Assembly: GCF_000004195.4 (NCBI RefSeq) | Contig: NC_030684.2 | Span: forward strand, 108,096,429 to 108,160,428 | Origin: Xenopus tropicalis | Lineage: Eukaryota; Chordata; Amphibia; Anura; Pipidae | DNA: 64,000 nt | Direction: 5' to 3' | Shown: positions 51,740 through 64,000 of the stretch, piece after piece | Layout of the letters: each line of letters starts with the position of its first letter | How positions within the stretch are numbered: the first letter of the stretch is position 1 | Notes under the pieces: model-generated | Told to the model about the DNA's origin: nothing | The model's database searches: none | The model's input: only the letters and a program-made list of their open reading frames with translations | Position numbers and translations under genes: made by a program

Positions 51740-53800
51740 GTATGAAGGATTAGCATCTGTGTAGCTTTGGAATTATCCCTCAGTCAGAATCCCAGGCTTT
51801 AAATGGACACTCACTATAAAGTAAGTAAGAGGCTCATACAGTGTGTCTCCCCTATTCCACAAGTGAACAACTGCACTGGTGCTCAGCTCTGTTTTGGGGC
51901 GCCACATAGAATGATACTGGGCAAAGGTTGTTTATTTCCTTTATCAAATGTGCCAGTGTATTCTAGATCTGTACAAATGCTGCTACAGTATCTGATGGTG
52001 CAAGGGGGTTGAGGAGGGTTGCCCACAAACAAGGAGGAGAAAAAGGGGCCCTGTTATATGACTATGTGGCTCAAAGGCCGGACTGCTATCAACATTATTC
52101 TGCATCCCAAACTTTAGGGAAAATGATCAGACCCAATGAATGTGAAATACAATGCATTTTGCATCCCAGACATATTGTGAATGTGCATCAGTTGGTGTCC
52201 CGGGAAGCCCCTCTATCCCTGAGCACCATAGTTACGTTATGCTTAGTAACTTGTGCACTTGTATTTGCACACGTAGCACACACGTCTCATCCTCTTCATC
52301 AAAGCTGGGCTAACTGGTGTGTATAATTCATCATATCTGTGAGTATACTGTAGGTATACCCCATGTTTAGTTCATTTCATAAGTGAATAGTAGGAAACAA
52401 TACTACAGGAATGAGTGGGTTATAAAGCAACATATTTGCAATTGGTAAAGTGCAGTTACATTTTATTCCTCAAAGCTTTAAATCATAGGAAGAAAAAAAA
52501 TAGTATTTTTTTCATTTGCAAAGACCCCTATTAAGTCAGTATTTAGTTACAGTCCCCATGGCCCAAATCACGGCTTCTAAATGCCATGTGTATCCAGCTT
52601 TCTGTTCTTGTTGTTCAAGTTTTTTTTAGCTCGAAGAAACTGGAATTGTAAAAAAAAAAAAAAAAAAAAATCAACTCAAGCATTGATTAATTCTCCCCCC
52701 TTTTCTCCTCCCTGTGTGACCTTTGACCAAAAAATGGGGCAGATCCAGTCTAGGGGTTCAACAGGTACAAGTTCATGTAGAAACCTCAGATGCCTGAACA
52801 GTCTCTTCTGCCAAAAACCTCTGGTCCTCTCTCCCTGATTTTGCTAGAGGAACATACAGTATGGTGCTAGGGATGTAATAACTATATTTGGTCTTCTGGG
52901 TTTAACACTTGGAAGACTCAAGTCTGGACAATTGGGAAGAAGCCAAGAAGCTGTATGGAATGGTGACTTGTGTTTAACCATCATTTGGTTGGAAGGCGGG
53001 TGTGGTACAGTCCATACACTATTCTCTCATTGGGTGCTTAACAGTAGCTATTGGGGGGTGTTTAATACAGGTATTGCTGTATAGGACTAGTACATTATAG
53101 CTAGAGATATCATTGAAGAGGAATTCAAAGTGAGAGGAAATGGATTCCACTGGCTAAACAGTTAAAATTGCATATATTCATGGTATTATATTTAGTTGTA
53201 AAAGTGTGGTTTAATCAGGAGTGGAGGGCCCCTACCTCACATACATAGAAAGGCCAAATCTAAATACCTTTTCTGTTGTGTGTGTTGAAGTGGACTTCAT
53301 GGTATGTGACAAACACAGATGCTCTTTTATCTATACTCACCAAGCTTCATTGTTGTGACTGTGATGTTATTTAATGAAATTGCATTGCATGTAAATGGAT
53401 GGACTACAGTCTTGCTTTGGCTAATATCCTTTTGGTCAACTGGTGTTTAAAAAAACAACTTTATTAGATGTTTCTAACACTCCTGGAGACTACGGGTTTA
53501 GGGCCCAGGCACCCTGATTGCTTTTCCTAATTGGCACTGATTACCTATTAAACTTGGGAAGTTGCCTCACCTGCTCAAGAGGGACCTGGGGTTTCTAGGA
53601 GAGATTGGGTGAGCCCCATTATAACTATAATAATATATAAATTATATAAGTTATGGGCCGTTCGCATTACTACAGAAATGCCAAGTCCAGGGTCTCTACA
53701 ATACTTCGGCCAGAGTTCTCCCTCTCATTCTTGAGATGTTGCCTTTTTTATGGATTATAAAGATGAACACAATGAAATAAGAAGTCAGGAAGGCAAAGGA
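51740..53800. other. Intergenic between insm2 and ralgapa1 3' ends
   Basis: No credible exon. An A run lies at about 52650-52669. The two genes converge here. Confidence 0.45.
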
Positions 53801-53814
53801 AGTGGTAAGAATAG

Positions 53815-56800
53815 TTTATTGTATTATTAAATAGAATGTGGTCTTTTCTAGCCCTTTACATGTGGGCATAAACAGGCGTGAAATGACATTACATGCTGAG
53901 ATCTCCACAGCTGGGTCAGATACACATGCAAGTCATACAATGCCCACGTGAGAGAAACCGTACAGCAGCTATTATATGGCAGTGCAGAACATCACTTATC
54001 TGGCTGGGTGTTAGAGAATAGGAGCCCTTGCAACCTAGCGCCTACAACTTGAAATGGAAAGACATGAACTCTCAAAGAGCATAGTGAGAAGGTATTAGAA
54101 GGGATAAATGACCAAGCATGCTAAAAGGCATACCCACTTTCATTTAAAAACTATCACTATACAGTAAGAATATATGAAGTCATTTTTATCTGAATATCAG
54201 TCACACATTCCTCATGTTGGGGGCCACTTGCCAATACCAATTACAATAATGGGCTATGGTCAAGAGATGTGCAAAACATGAAGAGCAAAATGGAGCCAAA
54301 TAATCAATGAAACCACCATTACACTGAGACTAAGGGATACCATCCATTTGTGTAGCAGAAATTTGCTTTGCCTTCCCATGGCCAGTTGGTCCCCTGACTA
54401 GGTCAGATATATATCCATGGTACAAAGCACTTATGAACCAAGTCTCTGAAAGTCAAAAGCAGTTGATTGCTATGGGCGACAGAGATGCTCTGGTCAGAAG
54501 CATACTCAGCACTTACTAACAGTTCATAGGACGAATAGTTTAATGTCCGACCAATTCTACTGAAACCTATTGGAAAGATAAAGCATTCATAGCCCCTTAG
54601 CTGGGGTACACGATTCTGCCCCCATTAAGCTCATTATTTTAGAGAGTTTTAACATAAGACAACAAGTACATTGTTCATGATCTAGACTTTATTAAAAAGG
54701 CATATTAATAATTGCTTGCATAATAGTGAGCGCCACATAACTGCCTATTAAGACCAAGAATGACTAGCGCCCCTTGTGGTAGAACATGGGCAACTGAATC
54801 AGTTTGTTGCTGCATCACATTCATGTAACCCCCTTTGCTCATCACTACTGTGTTTATTTCAGGCCTCATACACAGGATTTATTTGGCACAACAGGCAAAG
54901 GATCCGCTGCAGATACTTAATACAAATGCAGAGGTTACTAGAATAAGGATGACTACATATAACAATAAACATGGCCTCTCCCTGCTCTAGAATTCTAATT
55001 GCTGGCTATCTGGCTACAAGGTCGCCTATCCTGGCAAGAAGGTGGGCTACATGCCAACATCTGTCTTTAGTATCACCCTCCCTTCTGCCCATCTCCTGTG
55101 CTCCTTCTGATTTCAATGAGCTTCGGTAGGGGAATGGCACTTGAATACAGTGCCTTCGGAATGTCACAAAGTCTCCCACAGGAGCATTAGTTACAGACAG
55201 AGACTTTGAGGGAAAAAATAAACACAAAATGGACATTCATGTGTAATAAAAACCTTGAATTATTTGGGTGCCACTAATAGTAGAATCAAACATAAAGTGA
55301 CAATTACACCTCATCTAATGAGGTCTCTTAATTGGGCTCTCCTTGCCAGTGGCCTTTCCTATGGCTTGCTCTCCCTTCCCACCAGGTGACAGTCGGGCAC
55401 TTACAGAGCAGCTGTTACAATAGTGGGTACCCACTGACATATGAGGAATAAGGAGGAATAATGAGGTATGTTAATATGAAAGCACTGATAGGACAGGTAT
55501 TATGGGTACTGTGGGTTATCGTTGTTAAAAACAAAGCTTAAAATGATATGTAGTGTTTTTACTTGTAGCTCACAATTTGGCTTGCAGGCAGGATAGAGCA
55601 ATATAATGGAAAGCAAAGTATTTGTGAAAAATGTAGTTTCTAGAGCTATAAAGATGCACTAACTGTAACTGTGCAAGAAAAGCAGCCATATTACAGCCAC
55701 ACATGGAGGCTACACACTGGAACTGCCTCTGATAATGGCGCTCTAGTGGTTTGCTCTCCTCTCAGGAAGGACAAGTAAAGCAGCAGGAACTTTTAATGAG
55801 CAGATTTGAATAGAATAAGATGCACGTTCTGTATAGTTTCTATAGAAGACATGGTGCTCGGTATCAGTGCTCTAACAGCAAGCGTGACAAGATACAGTTT
55901 ACACTCTTAAAAGAAAACAAAGACACATAATAAGGAAAACAGGAATCAATAGAGACAATGCAGGGAGTTACATGATTGGAACATAGAAGAACAATCCATG
56001 TGAAATGATATCAGACCAGTATCCCGTAGGTCGTTTGGGCCCCACTAGAGAAGAAGCCGTTGGAAACGGGTTTGAGTCCATGACTTTAGAAGCACTCAGG
56101 CCTGAAGGCCAATTTACAGAGGGTCATTCATGGTCTTGAAGGGCAACATTAATTACTGGATTCATGCCTTCTATAATACAGCAATGCTTTGTTGCCAAGG
56201 CACAGACCATTGAGCACATACAAGGCCATGTGTAACACAATTCATTTACATGCAATGATAATGTCATATAATAACTCAATTGGCATATTAAAAAAACAAC
56301 AATAAAACCTCAAATAATATTTTGGTGAAGTGGAATGATCCTTATTTAAAGGGATACAAGCAAAGACACCTCTCGGGACCCCGGCTTATCTGCTAATGAG
56401 AAGCACTAACACATTCTGCTAAAAAAAAAAAAATCCATCTTCTTCTCAATGCAACCCCTGCGCTAAAGAACACCTTGGTTTTTTTTTAAATAAAATCAGG
56501 CCTGTGAAAGAAATATATATATTATATATATAAAACAAATAATACATGTATAAAAATAGTGAGTTGCTGTGCTACATTTATCTTTAATCTGGAATCTCTT
56601 TAGGTTTCATTGTACCAAAAAGCCATAGACATATTTATACAAGAGATCTTTCAAAATCAGATCATGATCAGTGAAACAACAGTTTAGATCTATGTTTCAT
56701 TTCTGTGTTGACCCAGAGAAAACGGGTTAAAAAAAAAAGAGGAAAATAAGCCTCTGGTAATAATAATATAGTGAATAAATATACAACATGGAGAACACAA

Positions 56801-57119
56801 AAATGGCATAGCTACAAGAGCTCACTGAATGTTCGCTTTTCAGGCATCATTTCAGCCTTTTAAAGACCCAGTAATAGAGGATTAAAAGCTGCAAAGATAT
56901 ACATATGGCACCCTGCATTGTAAAGAATTAAAAACACAGGTATCAGGCTAAAATATTAAATAAGGTCTAAAAGTCCAGTGTTGTTCACTCAAATAAAATG
57001 TGGAAAAACTAGCATAAAAACACAGGAAGTATAAAGTCTGGAGTGAATTTCGAGTGCCTGAACTTGTCCTAAAATGGCACCGCCAGTGATTGGAGACACT
57101 CAGACTATGAAGTGAAGAC
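53815..57119 (-). other. ralgapa1: Probable ralgapa1 3' UTR
   Basis: Minus-strand DNA after the ralgapa1 stop at 57120, nearly free of MITEs over 3.3 kb, unlike its surroundings. Candidate poly(A) signals on the minus strand (TTTATT on plus) are at 54850, 54688-54693 and 53815-53820; the last is followed by T/G-rich sequence. Which one is used cannot be told. Confidence 0.4.
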
Positions 57120-60100
57120 TCAGGTTTTGTTGGCAGAGCCAGAGGAACGCCGGAGCTTTATGGACATGCGACTTTTGCTGCTCCGTGGTGACAAAGAAAA
57201 AGCCAGTTCTGATCCATCCCCCGGAGGCGATACGTTCTCATCTTGCTCTTTCGTTGGGCAAGGCCCTGGCCAATGACACGGGAGAACAAAGGTAGGTCTC
57301 ACATGTTCCTCACATGTTGCAGATACACTATAAACACTGAACAAAATTCTAACGTGATTTTAAATCATTAGGGAGAGTGCCATACGTGGGCAGATTGTAG
57401 CTGCCAATTTGGCTCCTTCAGTCAGAGTTGACAGCTTATGTGCCCATGTATAGGGCCCTCTGCTGGGCCTACATAACTGATATCTGGCTGTAGGGTCAAA
57501 CAATTGGATCTGACATCAAGGTGGGCATATTGGGGAAACACCTTACTAAACAAGCAGATATGTGGCCAGCTTTATACTATCATATTAGGAAAGTCACACG
57601 TCTTAATGGTGTTCCACATAGAAATATGAATAAAATAGCTCTGGCCATGCTCAGTAATAGAATATGGCATCCTCAATATCCCCACTGTGTGCCACAGGCC
57701 TTAAACCAATTTTCTTCCCTTCATGCAAAAAGTTGATGCCATAATATTCCATGAGGTACAATTTACTTAATGTTTAGCAATGGTGCAATTTGCCATGCTC
57801 TTTGCTCATAATGCAGGCATTGGTCACGCAGACTGGAATCAGGCAGCAATGAGATCAGCAGGAAGAAGGCAAATAACTGTTTGCTATAGACATGGGGCTG
57901 AATGGGCCATGCTGGGCAACACCAACGTGCATACACAATGATTTGTCATGTGGTGGTTCGTACAAAGCAAATTAGTATTAGCCATACACCAGTTACAAGC
58001 AGTACACAAGGTGCGGTGCTGAGAGATCTTTTAGTGTGTGTATTGCCCAATATTCATGCAGTGATTTACAGACAGAAAAGGAAAGGATAAAAGGCAGGTG
58101 CTGAATCTCACGGAAGGAGACGGGCAGAGAAAGGTCTTACCTTGGATAAACAGAACAGATTTAATGATCTGAAGAAGGAAAATAATAAAAGAAAACAAAA
58201 GAATACAAATCAAATTGCGAACAGAGATTAAACAGATTGACTGGATGTGACAAATATAAAGTATAAATCAACAATTTCACCAGAGGGCTGGGCCAATCAC
58301 AAGAGATGCACAGAGCACAGATCATTGCAGACAGGATTGTAGCAGAATATTCTGCATTAGTCCCTAATTGGGAACCGATCACAGCAATAATCAATACAAA
58401 CTGGTTTCACACGAGAATACTGAGGCTATGGCTTATTGTTCCTAAACTAACAGCAGCCAGTATTGATTGGCCAATGCTAGTAGGGCCGGCATGTACACTC
58501 CCCAGTCTTAGCTAGGGTCACTAATGTCAAATTAGAAGACCATCTTGAAAGACTTGTTTATTCTGCAGAGCTTTAAAGGATTAGCATGGGAGGCTAAGTG
58601 AATAGCTACAATGGAACGATGGGTTTATGCATTGGCTTTAATTAGCTCCTCCTCATTAAAGGAACAGTAACACCAAAAAATGAAAGTGTATAAAAGTAAC
58701 TAAAATATAATGTGCTGCTGCCCTGCACTGGTAAAAGTTGTGTGTTTACTTCAGAAAGTCTACTATAATTTATATAAATCAGCTGCTATGTAGCCATGGG
58801 GGCAGCCATTCAAAGGAGAAAAGGCACAGGCACATAGCAGATAACAGATAAAACACTATTGTATACTACAGAACTTCTCTGTTATCTGCTATGTAACCTG
58901 TGCCTTTTCTCCTTTTTTTCCAGCTTGAATGGCTGCCCCCATGGCTACACAGCAGCTTATTATATAAATTATAGTAGTGTTACTGTAGCAAACACCCCAG
59001 TTTTACCAGTGCAGGGCAACAGTGCATTATATTTTTATTACTTTAAAGCATTTTCATTTTTTGGTGTTACTGTTCCTTTAACTTGGGGAAGCTGGCCTTA
59101 TAAGCATCTTTTATGAGCTAAGGAGGTTCTGAAATAACTTCAAACATTCTATTTATTTTTATTATTTTAAGAACAATTAGGTTCATATCCTGCATCCCCT
59201 TTAAACATTAAAAACATATACTGCTGAGAATTTGACCCCAATACTAACACAAAGCTGGCTATTATGCATGGAGGGCAGGAGCCCAGGCTAAGAGTTGGGT
59301 CTGCCCAATCACCAGCAGCCCAGGCTAAGAGTTGGGTCTGCCCAATCACCAGCAGCCCAGGCTAAGAGTTGGGTCTGCCCAATCACCAGCAGCCCAGGCT
59401 AAGAGTTGGCTCTGCCCAATCACCAGCAGCCCAGGCTAAGAGTTGGCTCTGCCCAATCACCAGCATAGCTTACTGAAGAACAGGAAAATGACATGTTGGG
59501 AAAATGAAGACAGACAATCCATCATCACACGAAGAGCCTACTTCACAAATAAGGGTTTTATATTGGCACAAACTGCATAACTTAAGTAGATGGATGGTGT
59601 CAGATTGTTCAGAGCCCAATTATTTTTACAGCAGCTTGACTCCGATGTGTCACAAATTCACATTACAAGGGCTGAATAGAGCACAGTGACCTGGAGCTAC
59701 TCTGATGAATACAGTGCTGCCTGTGTTTTATAGGGGTTGGGTGGGGGGGAGGCATGTAGGCATCTGCAGGCACATGGGGCCCTGTAGGCAAGAACAAAGC
59801 CGCTGTGCTCTGAAACTCAAGCCGGGTTATCAGTCCAGAATGAGGTTCACAATGGAACTCTGCTGCCACAAGTCAAGTGTAAGTGAGCAACAAGGAATGT
59901 ATTTGCAGTCCTCTTAGTGCCTGAAGTTGTGGGAGGGGTATGGGTTTAAATGACCCATAAGTGCCATGGGGTGAGTCCTCTGCGAGCTCTAAGCAATAGC
60001 AGGATGCACACAGCAGTCGAATATGAGCAAATCTATAGTCCACAAAGCACACTCTACATACAGAAATGACGAGATTAAAAATAAGTACAATTTATAGTAC

Positions 60101-60878
60101 AGGGCATAGTTATGTAAGGAATCCAATGCAGCTATTACTTTGCATGTATCAAAAACTCTCATTCTCAACTCATCAGCAATGTTTTATCACCAACAGGTCC
60201 TAGGCATCTCTGAGCAAATGCTTTGGTACGTCTTTGCCTTCCTGGCCATTCTACTTTAAAGAGCAGGAGAGTTCCAACTGGCCGAGCACTGAGACTATAG
60301 GGCCTGCCCCATACAAAGCTTTGAGTAAGAAGCCACTGCAGAAATCAATCCACTTGTTAGCCACAGGAGTCCCTGAATTTCTCCACAGCATTAAGTTAGT
60401 AATTAGCAAACAAATTAACGATGTCTCTGCTAGTTTTTGCCTTGTCATGTAGGTCAGTATCCATGCAGCTCACTGCGGGCCACATCTAGCTAAGGGCCAG
60501 ACCTAGTTTTATATCAAGGGCAGCTCTAGCAGTTATATAAATGCATATTTATTTAGTGAGCTATTTGATAAACTAACCTAATGTTCTTCACACTTTTGGT
60601 TTTAAAAAAGTGCAAAAGGGGGTCTTCAAGTTTATAGGAAAATTAATTGCAACCCTTCAGCATAATGTTTATAGGGCATCTTCACCTCAGAAATGCTTAG
60701 CTCCCTTTACCCATCCTTATACTCATCCCAGTATTCCCACAGTTCTGACTTACGTGCATTCAGCTGGAGGGGATTGTGCGGCACTGGGCAGAACACCTGG
60801 GCAGCGTAGTCTTCAAAGGTGGTGGGTTCCAAATGCTGCTGTGTGATTGAATCCAAGTATCGCATCCGTTCCTCAAAG
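57120..60878 (-). CDS. ralgapa1: ralgapa1, last two recognised coding exons (gene continues past the right edge)
   Basis: Minus-strand exons 60754-60878 and 57120-57265 (TGA at 57120-57122). The first encodes [20 protein letters not shown] and then [15 protein letters not shown], matching the segment after the Rap/Ran-GAP domain of RalGAP alpha subunits. It is bounded by an acceptor at aaatcag and a consensus donor gtaagt. It ends in phase 1 and joins in frame to the second exon, whose acceptor is gtgtcattggccag after a pyrimidine tract. That exon adds 48 codons ending [10 protein letters not shown]. RalGAP alpha-1 with its beta subunit inactivates RalA/RalB. The alpha-1 call over alpha-2 rests on insm2 lying tail to tail and eapp nearby. 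No further exon was convincingly found up to 64000. Confidence 0.8.
58141..58168 (-). other. ralgapa1: Candidate 28-nt alternative exon in ralgapa1
   Basis: On the minus strand a strong acceptor (pyrimidine-rich tract ending cttcttcag) and donor (ccaag then gtaaga) frame 28 nt between the two coding exons. In the incoming phase it reads His-His-stop, giving a different, shorter C-terminus. Splice signals are visible; use is inferred. Confidence 0.4.
58656..59081. repeat. T2-type MITE, well preserved
   Basis: TTAA (58656-58659), aggaacagtaacaccaaaaa; ends ttttttggtgttactgttcct and TTAA (59078-59081). It lies in the ralgapa1 intron. The arms pair along most of their length around a central ggcagccattcaa...ttgaatggctgcc. 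Confidence 0.85.
59280..59464. repeat. Minisatellite, 5 copies of a 37-bp unit
   Basis: The unit begins agcccaggctaagagttgg and ends caatcaccagc; 5 x 37 = 185 bp. The last two copies have ttggCtct in place of ttggGtct. It lies in the ralgapa1 intron. Confidence 0.95.
59465..60753 (-). other. ralgapa1: ralgapa1 intron, remainder
   Basis: No structured repeat and no other exon-like segment recognised. Confidence 0.5.
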
Positions 60879-61062
60879 CTGATTTCAAGAGGTTAAGGAA
60901 AATATTTGTGGAACGGGTTCATTCATTCACTTATAGCCACTTTCTCTCTGCCACAACAAGTTGTACCACGAAGCACATACATTAGATCAGGGGTATAAAT
61001 GCCAACTAGTCATATACATCTTGTTATCTAAAATGTCTTTGTATAAATCATCATCATATAAA

Positions 61063-61255
61063 ATTTCTCTTATATCAAATGAACTTTCTCTTATATCAAA
61101 TGAACATTCTCTTATATCAAATGAACTTTCTCTTATATCAAATGAACTTTCTCTTATATCAAATGAACTTTCTCTTGTACACAATGAACCTTTCCTTTGT
61201 ATTAAATCAACTTTCTCTTATATTGAATAAACTTCTTATATCAAATGAACTTTCT
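61063..61255. repeat. Tandem repeat of a 21-bp unit
   Basis: Units of the form tctcttatatcaaatgaactt repeat about eight to nine times. The first six are nearly perfect and the last ones diverge or lose bases. Open frames across it are artefacts of the 21-bp period. Confidence 0.9.
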
Positions 61256-61839
61256 TATAGGGCATAGACGGACTGGGTGATAGGTCTCATAATATACAGT
61301 TCCATAGGGAAATGACCAACTTTATATTATATATCCCGTTAAATTGGCATCCATGTAAGCTAAATTTGCCAATAAGGATTCAGATTTATTTTAGAAATGT
61401 ATTTTGAATGCAGAAGCATTAAAAAACAATGATTTGTTTTAAGCTGACAAAAGCTTGTAAGTAAATAGTGAATGTGTGAGCTGTGGGCAACTGCATACTG
61501 TTATTAGGATGAAATAAGTATCCTGCTGCCTTTCTTTCTCAAATTCACATTTCTTGAAAAAAAAAAAAAAAATGAAATATTGTGGGGAAATGTGTTATTA
61601 TGGTTTAAAATTAAAATAGGAGGCCAGGACTTCCCTTTAGGGGCAATGTCTAAATTTATAAGGTATAATTAAGTTCTTCTTCCCATGGAGCCATGCCACT
61701 CACTACTTACTGTACTTATCTCAGGAGCAGGTGTTAGTGGACCTGTAAGTACAGCAGTAGCAATATCCTGGGGGCTTTGGGGCTTACTCCTCACCATAAA
61801 ATGACACAGGCATATAATTAAGGAGAACTAAACACAGCT

Positions 61840-62212
61840 TTATGGGGTAGTTTACCATTAAACTTCAATTAAGTAAACTTTTGTATGATGTATTATAGAC
61901 AGTGATATACTAAGGCAACTTGCCCTCATTTTTTTGTGGTTGCTAGGGAACAATTTACCTAGCAAACAGACAGTGGTTTAAATGAGAGACTACAAGATGA
62001 ATAGGAGAGGGCCTGAATAGAAAGATAAAAAATAAAAGTAGCAATAAAATTGTAGCCTTAAATAGCAGTTGTTTATCGATGCAGAAGTCAGTGACCTCCA
62101 TTTTAAAACTGAAAAGAGGCAGAAGAGGAAGGTAAAGATTAAAAAACTATAAAAAAATGAAGACCAATTGAAAAGTTGCTAATAATAGAAAAGATGAGCT
62201 TCCTCTTTATAA
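61840..62212. repeat. Decayed T2-type MITE
   Basis: Begins near gtagtttaccattaaac and ends near gagcttcctcttta. Interior words (gttgctaggg, gaccaattgaaaagttgc) match the copies at 6330 and 34776. Confidence 0.5.
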
Positions 62213-63255
62213 TTAGCTGGATCTTGCACAAAGTGACCTTTCAATAAGCTATACATACTAAGAAGAACGATGTATGAACTTTATTTGATAAAAAAAAGCA
62301 TTTTCCACATTTTCCTAGAAGTCTTATTAAACCTGCTCCTTAGATGTCGGTCATGCTTTAAACTGTGAATATTGTCTTATATAATATTGTTTTAGTTCAT
62401 TCTAAAGGGGCCACACACAAGCTGATCTGGTACGCTCTAGACTCATCAGGCAATAGGACAGGAACGTGAGGGGTCACGCATGGTATGGCTGCCTTTCTAT
62501 TTTCCAGTTGTTTGTGCAATAAGAACCAATGCTCAGAGCAGCAAGTGAAGAGGAGCTGTGGCTAAATTGACTGATATAGGCATTCAGTGTTGGGACAAGG
62601 CAAATACCTCTTGTCCCTATTGACCCCCTGGCCCACATATCAACACCACTTTACTAGCCCATTGTCACCTCCCCGCACCCCCCCACCCCGCCTCTACTCA
62701 CTTACCAACGTGGACCACTACCACTCGCCCTTTTAGGAACTTATAGTAAGCCAGAGCACCTCTGCATAGGCCTCTCCTGCCTACCCCTAGTTCTAGCCCT
62801 ATTGGCATGGGCAGAATTTTTTTAAACCACCCAATGCCCAAACTGACAGATATCTATAGTATATTGATAATACCTGGGATCAACAGGTCCCCATACAAGC
62901 TCATATAATTATACAGAACAACTTTATCTGTGCATCTATGACCACCTTTATCCTCAGATTTGGTACATTCCAGCCAAAGTCAAAGCGGGTGACAAACAAT
63001 TGCACATGAGCCCCCCCCCAAATCAAATGCACCAATACAGACTTTTGATTAAAACACAAATAGGGAATAGAAAATCAATGCATAGAAACATACAACACCC
63101 CACTTGCATGTCTATGAGTACACTATGCCTATAACACTGTTGTGATTGAAAAGTCACAACTTCCATTTATCCAATATGAAAAATGTTCATGTTCATGGTG
63201 TGCTGAAAGCAAATTGTTTAGTTCAATACTCTGTTTATAGATATATACTCTATAT

Positions 63256-63955
63256 CAGTGCTGTCCAACTTCTACGGTGTCGAGGGCCGGAATTTCTCTA
63301 GCGTACATGGTGGAGGGCCGCTAATGGAAGCCAGTTTTGACCACTCCCCTTTTTGAAACCACACCCACTTCAAACCACACCTATTTTATCACAATGGTGG
63401 TAGCACAGCAAAATCCCAAATGCTTGGTCCTTACTGTGGGGATATCAACCATCATTCATATGTGAAATAATTGTCATATTAAGATATACATATATAATTC
63501 CATATGCCTCCTCCTCCCCTGTGGATTGCAGAGCAACCCCCAGTACATAATTACACACCTTAGGGACCATCCAACTGCTAACAAACTCCCACAAAAAAAC
63601 CCTGCCAGGTTCACCTCCCACAAGCAGCATAGGGCAAGCAGAGTATGGCACACACAGGTAGCACTCTGCCTGTCCTATGCTGTCTGTGTGTGCCATACTC
63701 TGCCTGCCCTACCCTGCCTGTGTGTGCCATACTCTGCCTTCCCTATGCTGCCTCTGTGTGTCATACTCTGCCTGCCCTACCCTGCCTGTGTGTGCCATAC
63801 TCTGCCTGCCCTACCCTGACTGTGTGTGCCATACTCTGCCTGCACTACCCTTCCTGTGTGTGCCATACCCTCTCTGACATATGCTGCCTGTGTGTGCCAT
63901 ATTCTACCTGCCCTATGCTGGCTGTATGTGCCATACTCTGCCTACAGTACCTATG
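63256..63955. repeat. Interspersed repeat with a 34-bp minisatellite
   Basis: Starts cagtgctgtccaacttct, a common frog repeat end (hAT-like suspected). From 63663 to about 63950 it holds about eight copies of a 34-bp unit (tgcctgtgtgtgccatactc plus a 14-bp tail) with point changes. The right end is not clear. Confidence 0.55.
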
Positions 63956-64000
63956 TCTGAGGTGTGAAGAAGTGAACAATGGGAGTGATTACAACCTGAG

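Larger units (their letters stand above)
60879..64000 (-). other. ralgapa1: Probable upstream ralgapa1 intron
   Basis: Contains the tandem repeats at 61063-61255 and 63663-63950, a decayed T2 MITE near 61840-62212, and a repeat fragment at about 62590-62790 shared with 44910-45130. No convincing exon in the required phase was found. Confidence 0.5.

Noticed and set aside
61720..61765. Possible short ralgapa1 exon on the minus strand near 61724-61755
   Set aside because: AG and GT borders exist but the open frame leaves the wrong phase for the exon starting at 60878, and the acceptor tract is poor.
63445..63877. Cysteine-rich open frames on both strands
   Set aside because: Generated by the 34-bp tandem array; no gene features.

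Overview
The window is vertebrate nuclear DNA, almost certainly from a Xenopus frog. Introns follow GT-AG rules, and the repeats are those of Xenopus: many TTAA-flanked MITEs with TTAAAGG ends (T2 type), a Tc1 transposon with about 210-bp inverted repeats, and the recurrent 'tacaggtatgggacc' repeat. Choosing between X. tropicalis and X. laevis is not possible from the sequence alone. No bacterial or phage features, CRISPR array, rRNA or tRNA gene were seen.

Layout: (1) 1-15176, plus strand: the 3' two thirds of znf106, 18 exons that join in one unbroken frame (about 1061 codons). They encode an acidic, lysine-rich nuclear middle region, seven WD40-type repeats and a terminal pair of C2H2-like zinc fingers. 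A long 3' UTR probably reaches a poly(A) signal at 20706. (2) 20.7-26.2 kb: intergenic DNA with nested MITEs and a solo LTR. (3) 26493-31033, plus strand: complete eapp (E2F-associated phosphoprotein), six exons, 292 codons, with a CpG-rich, TATA-less promoter carrying a perfect CRE. (4) 31.5-48.7 kb: a 17-kb gene desert with two striking minisatellites (16 x 42 bp and 31 x 41 bp), MITEs, an L1 tail, and several repeat-free stretches rich in homeodomain-type TAATTA sites that look like conserved enhancers. (5) 48887-50275, plus strand: single-exon insm2, a SNAG-domain, five-finger repressor with a TATA box. (6) 57120-60878, minus strand: the last two recognised coding exons of ralgapa1 (catalytic subunit of the RalA/B GAP). 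The rest of that gene lies beyond the right edge.

The insm2-ralgapa1 tail-to-tail pair matches the arrangement recalled for human 14q13. eapp is also a 14q13 gene but sits much farther away there and in the opposite relative orientation, and znf106 is a 15q15 gene in human, so the window records rearranged synteny. The four genes are not a functional unit: a WD40/zinc-finger RNA-associated protein, an E2F cofactor, a neuroendocrine repressor and a small-GTPase regulator.

I found no new gene system. The observations most worth checking are a 28-nt candidate alternative exon that would swap the RalGAP C-terminus, a minisatellite apparently grown out of one segment of a LINE-like repeat, several precise nested transposon insertions, and candidate conserved non-coding elements near insm2.
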